The position numbers and the translations under genes are program-made. The notes under the pieces were generated by a model that saw only the letters and a program-made list of their open reading frames with translations, was not told the DNA's origin and searched no databases. This document shows, piece by piece, positions 1-4,039 of a stretch of 6,650 nucleotides of DNA. Numbering within the stretch: the stretch's first letter is position 1; every line of letters begins with the position of its first letter. The stretch comes from Zavarzinia sp. (GTDB lineage: Bacteria; Pseudomonadota; Alphaproteobacteria; Zavarziniales; Zavarziniaceae): assembly GCA_028694545.1 (NCBI GenBank), contig JAQVKV010000135.1:1-6650 (forward strand). The letters are read 5' to 3'.

Positions 1-501
1 GAGTTTTGCGGCTACGCCCTCGGTTCCGATGAGGAAGGCGGCGGCGGCGTCCCCGCCACGGCTTTCCAGCGCGCTGCCAGGGGCCCCCAGGCGCCTGTCG
101 GCGATCAGGACCAGCGCATTGCGCGCGCGGCCCGATGCAACGGCGTCGTTGGCCAGCAGCAGGGCTTCGGTCCCGCCACGCAGCGAATGGCCGATGTCGA
201 CGGTGCGCACGTCCCCGGACAGGCCGAGGGCAACCGCGATCAGGGCCGCGCCTTGCTTCTCGTCGAAGGCATATGTGGTGGTGGCGAAGACCAGCAGGTC
301 GATCGTGTCGCGCGGGCGATCCTTGAGACATGCGCGCGCGGCGTCCACCGCCATCGTCACACTGTCTTCGTCGGCCCAGGCGAGGGCCCGTTCCGGCCCG
401 CTTTCGGGCGGCTTGCGGCCCGCGAGTACGGCGGGCGACAGGCGGTGGGTGGCGACATAGGCGCCCCAGTCGACGATACCCGCGTCAATGATGCCGGCCA
501 T
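1..501 (-). CDS. HMG-CoA synthase/thiolase-like protein, 5' part only (C-terminal part beyond the left edge)
   Basis: The first 167 residues of a thiolase-fold protein are read from the ATG at 501-499 without a stop to the left edge. The sequence fits the bacterial hydroxymethylglutaryl-CoA-synthase-like family, whose members often carry a C-terminal OB-fold/DUF35 acyl-CoA-binding domain (not in view). Visible signatures are GIVDWGAYV (8-16), DEDSVTMAVDAAR (44-56), FATTTYAFDEKQ (72-83), SLRGGTEAL (106-114) and RRLGAPGS (136-143). The usual nucleophilic cysteine before the G-T-E turn is not there: the position is Ser106-Leu107, and the only Cys in the fragment is Cys58. It may therefore perform thiolysis in another way or act as an aldolase-like lyase. 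The start has a good ribosome site (AAGGA at 514-510, 8 nt upstream) and lies 1 bp after the SDR stop, so it is the third gene of the leftward operon. In context it would carry out the final chain-shortening of a CoA ester. Family is fairly sure; reaction unknown. Confidence 0.85.
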   Translation of the reverse strand, partial: MAGIIDAGIVDWGAYVATHRLSPAVLAGRKPPESGPERALAWADEDSVTMAVDAARACLKDRPRDTIDLLVFATTTYAFDEKQGAALIAVALGLSGDVRTVDIGHSLRGGTEALLLANDAVASGRARNALVLIADRRLGAPGSALESRGGDAAAAFLIGTEGVAAKL

Positions 502-502
502 G

Positions 503-1402
503 TCAGTCGTCCTTCGGTTCGGGCGGACGGACGCCGCCGTGGAAGGGGTAGGGCTTGCCGAGGATCCCGAACGGGCCGAACTCGCCCGGCATGTGGGTCT
601 GGAAGTGCTTGCGGATCGATTCCAGGTCCCATCCGTCCGGCTTGACCAGAGTCTTGCCGTAATGGGGCTGGACCATGTGGGCGAGGCGCGGACCGCCGGT
701 GCCGAAGACCTGGCCGGAGACGTTCTCCGCCTCGTCGCTGCACAGATAGACTACCGCCGGACCGTTCAGCGTCGGGTCGAATTCGTCGCCCGGCTTGCCG
801 TCGGCGTCGCGGTAGGTCTTCGACATCGCGGTCGTGCCGAGCGGGCCGATGGCGTTCACGCGGATGCCGTAACGCGCCAGTTCGAAGGCCCAGGTATAGG
901 TCATCGAGGCGATGGCGCCCTTGGCCGCCGAATAGGCGGTCTGGCCGAAGCTGCCGAAATGGCCGCCGGAAGTGGTGTTGACGATCGCGCCGCCCTGGCC
1001 CTGTTCGGCCATCGCGCGGGCCGCTGCCTGAGTGCACCAGAAAGTGCCCTTGACGTGGACGGTCAGCACACTGTCGAGATCGTCGTCGGTCATCTTCAGC
1101 AGGGTGCGGTCGCGCAGGTTCCCGGCGTTGTTGACCAGGATGCGCACGCTGCCGAAGGCATCGATGCAGGCCTGGATCAGCCCTTCGGCCCCTTCGCGAG
1201 TGCCGATGTTGTGCGTGGAGACCAGCGCCTTGCCGCCGGCGGCAGTGACGTCGTCGGCCAGTGCCGCGGCAGCTTCGCCGTTGATGTCGTTGATGACGAC
1301 CGGCGCACCGGCGGCGGCGAGGTGGAGGATATGCCCCCGGCCGATCCCGCCCGCTGCCCCGGTAACGATCGCGGGGCGTCCTTCCAGCAAACGCGTGCTC
1401 AT
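503..1402 (-). CDS. SDR-family oxidoreductase, probable 3-hydroxyacyl-CoA dehydrogenase (MFE-2/17beta-HSD4-like)
   Basis: A complete 299-residue classical short-chain dehydrogenase/reductase. The NAD(P)-binding TGAAGGIG motif is at 14-21, Asp39 at the end of beta-2 favours NAD, and NNAG is at 91-94. The active site has YSAAK with Tyr157 and Lys161 and a Ser at 145. GIRVNAIGP is at 179-187. Residues around 112-121 (VLTVHVKGTF) and the FGQTAYSAAK stretch resemble the dehydrogenase domain of peroxisomal multifunctional enzyme 2 (17beta-HSD type 4), which also has His where most SDRs have the catalytic-helix Asn. The loop between Ser and Tyr is one residue shorter than usual. The ATG overlaps the acyl-CoA dehydrogenase stop (ATGA), with only a weak AAGGTG site upstream, so translation is probably coupled. 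Likely role: oxidising a 3-hydroxyacyl-CoA to the 3-ketoacyl-CoA between the dehydrogenase and thiolase-like steps. A role as hydroxysteroid dehydrogenase is the main alternative. Confidence 0.93.
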   Translation of the reverse strand: MSTRLLEGRPAIVTGAAGGIGRGHILHLAAAGAPVVINDINGEAAAALADDVTAAGGKALVSTHNIGTREGAEGLIQACIDAFGSVRILVNNAGNLRDRTLLKMTDDDLDSVLTVHVKGTFWCTQAAARAMAEQGQGGAIVNTTSGGHFGSFGQTAYSAAKGAIASMTYTWAFELARYGIRVNAIGPLGTTAMSKTYRDADGKPGDEFDPTLNGPAVVYLCSDEAENVSGQVFGTGGPRLAHMVQPHYGKTLVKPDGWDLESIRKHFQTHMPGEFGPFGILGKPYPFHGGVRPPEPKDD

Positions 1403-2529
1403 GCTTCGAGCACCTTGTGTGCGCCGGAAATGAAGGCGTCGCCCGCGCGTTCCTGCAGGTCGAGCGGGTCGCCGTACATCAGCTGGAGATGCTTGGCCCG
1501 GCGGTAGAACAGCTGCGGATCGGCTTCGAGCGTGAAGCCGATGCCGCCGTGGATCTGGATGCCGAGCGCCGAGACGTCGCGATAGACCTGGCAGGCCTTC
1601 ATCTTGGCGAGGTCGGCCCAGGTTGCGAAAGGATCGCCGTCGTCGGCCGCCGCCGCCGCGCGATAGGTCAGCATCCGCGCGCCTTCGACATTGACCACCG
1701 CGTCGGCCAGGTAATGGGCGATCGCCTGGAACGCACCGATCGGCTGGCCGAACTGGGTGCGCGTGCTGGCATAGTCGCGGCTGATGTGGAGGATCATTTC
1801 CGCGCCGCCCACGGCCTGCGCGGCAATCGCGACTTTCATCGCGGCAAGGCCCGCCTCCCATGCGGCCAGCGCGGCATCGCCGCGCGCGGCGACCGCGAGG
1901 ACCGGCGTGCCGCTGAACGCGACATTGGCCATGGCGAGGTCGGCCATGTTGTCGAGACCGGTGAAAGCGATTCCGGCCGCGCCCTTTTCGACGATGCACA
2001 GCACCGGTGCGCCGGAAGCATCGCTGGCATGGACGAGGATGTAATCGGCCCGGGCGGCCTCGGGGACGAAGCATTTCGCGCCGCTGAGCGTGAGCGAATC
2101 GCCTTCGCCGGAAACGGTGACGCCCTGCGGGCCGTCGAGGGCGGGGCGCCCTGCTTCCTGCCAGGCGCAAGTGGCGCGTTTCTCGCCCATCGGGAGCGAG
2201 GCGAGCACTGCCTTGGCCGTCTCGTCGTCCGAATCGGCCAGCACCCGCGCGGCGAACACGGTGCTTTCGGTGAACAGCACCGGCACGAGCGCGCGGCCCA
2301 GCTCCGACTGCGCCACGACCAGTTCGGTCAGGCCCAGCGAAAGCCCGTCGGCCGCTTCGTCAACGATGATTCCGCCGATCCCCATGGCGGCGAGGTCGCC
2401 ATAGATCGCGTCGGCTTCGGATGGGTCCTTTTCGCAGGCCCGGACTTTCGCTGTCGTGAAATGATCTTCGCACAGGGCGCGCACGGAATCCTGCAGCGCA
2501 ACCTGCTCCTCGGTGAGGCTCAAATCCAT
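1399..2529 (-). CDS. Acyl-CoA dehydrogenase
   Basis: A complete 376-residue FAD-dependent acyl-CoA dehydrogenase of normal length, first gene of the leftward operon. It would introduce a 2,3-double bond into an acyl-CoA, passing electrons to electron-transfer flavoprotein. Evidence: an N-terminal helical domain (about 1-110) with ELGRALVPVLF at 76-86; the middle beta-domain signature LSGAKCFVPEAARADYILV (148-166); and the C-terminal helical domain with RTQFGQPIGAFQA (257-269), IHGGIGFT (326-333), Glu335 and RRAK (343-346). The region that in medium-chain enzymes carries the catalytic glutamate (YEGT near the end) reads LMYGDPLDLQ (350-359), as in many FadE-type enzymes that act on sterol or cyclic acids, so the base is not obvious. 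It could act alone or need a partner subunit. A clear ribosome site (GGGGGAGA, 8 nt before ATG) supports the start. The stop overlaps the SDR start by 4 bp. Substrate unknown; context suggests the ring-cleaved acyl-CoA. Confidence 0.95.
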   Translation of the reverse strand: MDLSLTEEQVALQDSVRALCEDHFTTAKVRACEKDPSEADAIYGDLAAMGIGGIIVDEAADGLSLGLTELVVAQSELGRALVPVLFTESTVFAARVLADSDDETAKAVLASLPMGEKRATCAWQEAGRPALDGPQGVTVSGEGDSLTLSGAKCFVPEAARADYILVHASDASGAPVLCIVEKGAAGIAFTGLDNMADLAMANVAFSGTPVLAVAARGDAALAAWEAGLAAMKVAIAAQAVGGAEMILHISRDYASTRTQFGQPIGAFQAIAHYLADAVVNVEGARMLTYRAAAAADDGDPFATWADLAKMKACQVYRDVSALGIQIHGGIGFTLEADPQLFYRRAKHLQLMYGDPLDLQERAGDAFISGAHKVLEA

Positions 2530-2576
2530 GTGTTCCGTCTCCCCCGATTTCCGGGATTCGATCCGCTATTAACGAA

Positions 2577-2594
2577 ACTATCGGTACCTATAAC
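2577..2594. promoter_or_regulatory. Candidate repressor operator 1 (18-bp palindrome)
   Basis: The half-sites ACTATCGGT and ACCTATAAC form an imperfect 18-bp palindrome (6 of 9 pairs complementary) centred on GGTACC. Its four-base outer match TAGT and its central GGTACC recur in operator 2. Read leftward it abuts a -10-like TAGTTT (2580-2575) upstream of the acyl-CoA dehydrogenase. Repeated palindromes with this size and placement suit a TetR-type dimer; no regulator gene is in the window. Binding is inferred. Confidence 0.6.
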
Positions 2595-2646
2595 TTTGCT
2601 GGCTGTCTAGTCCTACCATGGCAAAGCCGCTCGGGGAGAGGGTGTA

Positions 2647-2675
2647 TTGACTTACAATAACGGTACCAATAGTAT
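2647..2675 (+). promoter_or_regulatory. Sigma-70-type promoter of the rightward (dioxygenase) operon
   Basis: The -35 TTGACT (2647-2652, five of six to consensus) and the -10 TAGTAT (2670-2675, four of six) are separated by exactly 17 bp in an otherwise GC-rich region. The predicted transcription start near 2682 leaves a leader of about 20 nt that contains the ribosome site of the dioxygenase gene. Operator 2 fills the spacer, so a bound repressor would block RNA polymerase directly. Confidence 0.72.
2656..2673. promoter_or_regulatory. Candidate repressor operator 2 (18-bp palindrome inside the promoter spacer)
   Basis: The half-sites AATAACGGT and ACCAATAGT form an imperfect palindrome centred on GGTACC (6 of 9 pairs complementary). 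The centre is 79 bp from the centre of operator 1. Compared with operator 1 on the opposite strand, the shared core is GGTACC-N-ATAGT-N-TC. It lies between the -35 and -10 elements and overlaps the first four bases of the -10. A TetR-like repressor such as the EdcR reported for estrogen genes is a plausible ligand, but this is inference. Confidence 0.65.
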
Positions 2676-2691
2676 CGCAAACAAGTCCGAA

Positions 2692-2697
2692 GGGGAG
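2692..2697 (+). promoter_or_regulatory. Ribosome binding site of the extradiol dioxygenase gene
   Basis: GGGGAG sits 5 nt before the ATG at 2703 and fixes the start of the first gene of the rightward operon. No alternative in-frame start with a comparable site is seen upstream. Confidence 0.75.
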
Positions 2698-2702
2698 AGC
2701 GC

Positions 2703-3635
2703 ATGGACATTCTCGGTTTAGGTTATGTGGGCCTCGACGCGCCCGATCCGGAGGCATGGCTGGCCTTCGGGCGCGATATCCTGGGGCTCGACCTGGGCCG
2801 CGCGCCGGGTGCCGACGCCTATCTTCCCGACGAAACGGCCGGGCGCGGGGCCGACGGATCGGTCTATTTCCGAATCGACGACTGGACCTGGCGTCTGGCG
2901 ATCCATCCTTCCCAGGGGCAGCCGGGGCTGCGCTACATGGGCTTCGAAGTGGCCGGGCCGCAGCAGCTCGAGGCCGCGCTTGCCGAACTGGAAGCGGCCG
3001 GGTTTCCCGCCCGGCACGGCGACGCCGCGGAATGCGCGGCGCGCGCCGTCAGCGGGATCGGCTTTACCCAGGATCCGGCAGGCCGGGCGATCGAGCTGTT
3101 CTACGGCCCGCTGGTGACCAACAATTACCGCAATTCGCGCGGGATGGAGTTCCTCACCGGCGACATGGGGATGGGGCACATCAACCTCTTCGCCAGCGAT
3201 TACGAGGCCAACAGGGACTTCTATACCCGCCTGCTCGGCTTCAGGCTGACCGACTATTACCATGTCGGCCCGGACCAGACGGTCAACTTCTTCCACATCA
3301 ACCCGCGCCACCACACCGTCGGGCTGATGAAAGTCGCGCCGATCGACGGCGTCCATCACGTGATGTTCGAATGCAGCGACATCGACATGGTCGGGCAGGC
3401 TTACGACCGGGTGCTGGCGGCGGGCTGCAAGGTCACCGCTTCGCTCGGCCGCCATTCGAACGACCGGATCATCTCGTTCTACGTGGAATCGCCTTCGGGC
3501 GTGGAAGTCGAGATCGGCTGGGGCGCGATCAAGGTCGGGCCCGGCTGGACGCCGAAATATCGCGGCCCCGGCGACATATGGGGGCACCACGGCCTGACGG
3601 CCGAGAATATCGAACAAACCGGACGGAGGGCGTAA
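2703..3635 (+). CDS. Type I extradiol ring-cleavage dioxygenase, candidate 4-hydroxyestrone 4,5-dioxygenase (EdcB/OecC-like)
   Basis: A complete 310-residue two-domain extradiol dioxygenase of the BphC/HsaC class (vicinal oxygen chelate fold), which opens a catechol ring next to the hydroxyls using Fe(II) and O2. The N-terminal VOC domain (about 1-135) is non-catalytic. The C-terminal domain (about 155-275) has the full metal triad: His159 (MGMGHINL), His219 (VHHVMFE) and Glu270 (GVEVEIGW). The second-sphere residues known from BphC are also present at the right spacings: His204 (PRHHTVGL), His251 (LGRHSND) and Tyr260 (SFYVESPSG). The C-terminal WGHH (293-296) resembles the WGHD tail of HsaC, the mycobacterial steroid catechol dioxygenase. 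It is followed with no gap by the VOC gene. A downstream 2-oxoacid oxidoreductase and the divergent acyl-CoA genes point to a polycyclic phenol such as an estrogen as substrate. Enzyme class is near certain; substrate is inferred from gene order, and biphenyl-type or other phenolic substrates remain possible. Confidence 0.94.
   Translation: MDILGLGYVGLDAPDPEAWLAFGRDILGLDLGRAPGADAYLPDETAGRGADGSVYFRIDDWTWRLAIHPSQGQPGLRYMGFEVAGPQQLEAALAELEAAGFPARHGDAAECAARAVSGIGFTQDPAGRAIELFYGPLVTNNYRNSRGMEFLTGDMGMGHINLFASDYEANRDFYTRLLGFRLTDYYHVGPDQTVNFFHINPRHHTVGLMKVAPIDGVHHVMFECSDIDMVGQAYDRVLAAGCKVTASLGRHSNDRIISFYVESPSGVEVEIGWGAIKVGPGWTPKYRGPGDIWGHHGLTAENIEQTGRRA
3625..3630 (+). promoter_or_regulatory. Ribosome binding site of the small VOC gene
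   Basis: GGAGGG lies within the last codons of the dioxygenase gene, 5 nt before the ATG at 3636. The dioxygenase stop TAA directly abuts that ATG, so the start is well fixed and the two genes are probably translationally coupled. Confidence 0.75.
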
Positions 3636-4037
3636 ATGGGCGCTGAACTGGCACAATCGCATATCGACGTCGGGATCGTTACCAACGATCGCGAAGGGGC
3701 GCTCTCGTTCTGGAACGGCCTGTTCGGCTTCCCGGTCGAAGGGGAAGTGAGCTTCCCCGGCCTGACCATCGTCCGCCTCAAGGTCGGCACCGCGATCCTG
3801 CGCCTGTGCATTCCCGACGCGGACGTGGCGCAGAAGGCGAATGCCGGCGCGTTCGATGCCGAAACCGGCCTGCGCTACCTGACGCTGGCAGTGAACAACC
3901 TCGACGAACTGGTCGCCGCCGCGCGCGCCGCGGGCTTCCCGATCCCGTTCGAACCGCGCGAGATCCGCCCCGGAACCCGTGCCGTACAGATCCAGGACGG
4001 CCAAGGCGTGACCGTCGAACTCATGGAAACGAAATAG
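3636..4037 (+). CDS. Small single-domain VOC (glyoxalase/epimerase-fold) protein of unknown reaction
   Basis: A complete 133-residue protein made of one VOC unit (two beta-alpha-beta-beta-beta modules). The opening SHIDVGIVTND (8-18) and the closing VTVELMETK (125-133) supply His9 and Glu128, which match the first and last metal ligands of glyoxalase I and methylmalonyl-CoA epimerase. The third ligand position is Tyr81 (GLRYLTLAV) where relatives usually have His, and the second is around Arg56 (ILRLCIP) rather than Glu or Gln, so the metal site looks incomplete. It is not an extradiol dioxygenase: it lacks the second domain and the His/Tyr second-sphere set. Its position between the ring-cleavage enzyme and the 2-oxoacid oxidoreductase suggests work on the ring-opened intermediate, for example keto-enol tautomerisation, isomerisation or binding. 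That role is a guess from position. Confidence 0.86.
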   Translation: MGAELAQSHIDVGIVTNDREGALSFWNGLFGFPVEGEVSFPGLTIVRLKVGTAILRLCIPDADVAQKANAGAFDAETGLRYLTLAVNNLDELVAAARAAGFPIPFEPREIRPGTRAVQIQDGQGVTVELMETK

Positions 4038-4039
4038 GC

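Noticed and set aside
1403..2170. Possible N-terminal extension of the SDR in its own frame up to 2170
   Set aside because: The extension is Arg/Pro-rich and out-of-frame with the acyl-CoA dehydrogenase that fills this stretch. The SDR fold begins right at the ATG at 1402.
488..2610. Long plus-strand open frames (488-1507 and 1417-2610) over the SDR and acyl-CoA dehydrogenase genes
   Set aside because: They are antisense to genes with strong motifs and have no plausible start sites or domains.
2618..2650. Ten-codon mini-ORF (MAKPLGERVY) upstream of the rightward promoter
   Set aside because: It lies upstream of the predicted transcript start, its stop overlaps the -35 element, and there is no ribosome site, so it is unlikely to be translated.
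2530..2702. Search for a riboswitch or rho-independent terminator in the intergenic region
   Set aside because: The predicted leader is only about 20 nt, and no GC-rich hairpin followed by a T run was seen on either strand. The palindromes have AT-rich arms, better explained as protein-binding sites.
2718..4004. 428-codon minus-strand open frame across the dioxygenase and VOC genes
   Set aside because: It spans two clearly coding plus-strand genes and shows no family signature; typical GC-driven antisense frame.
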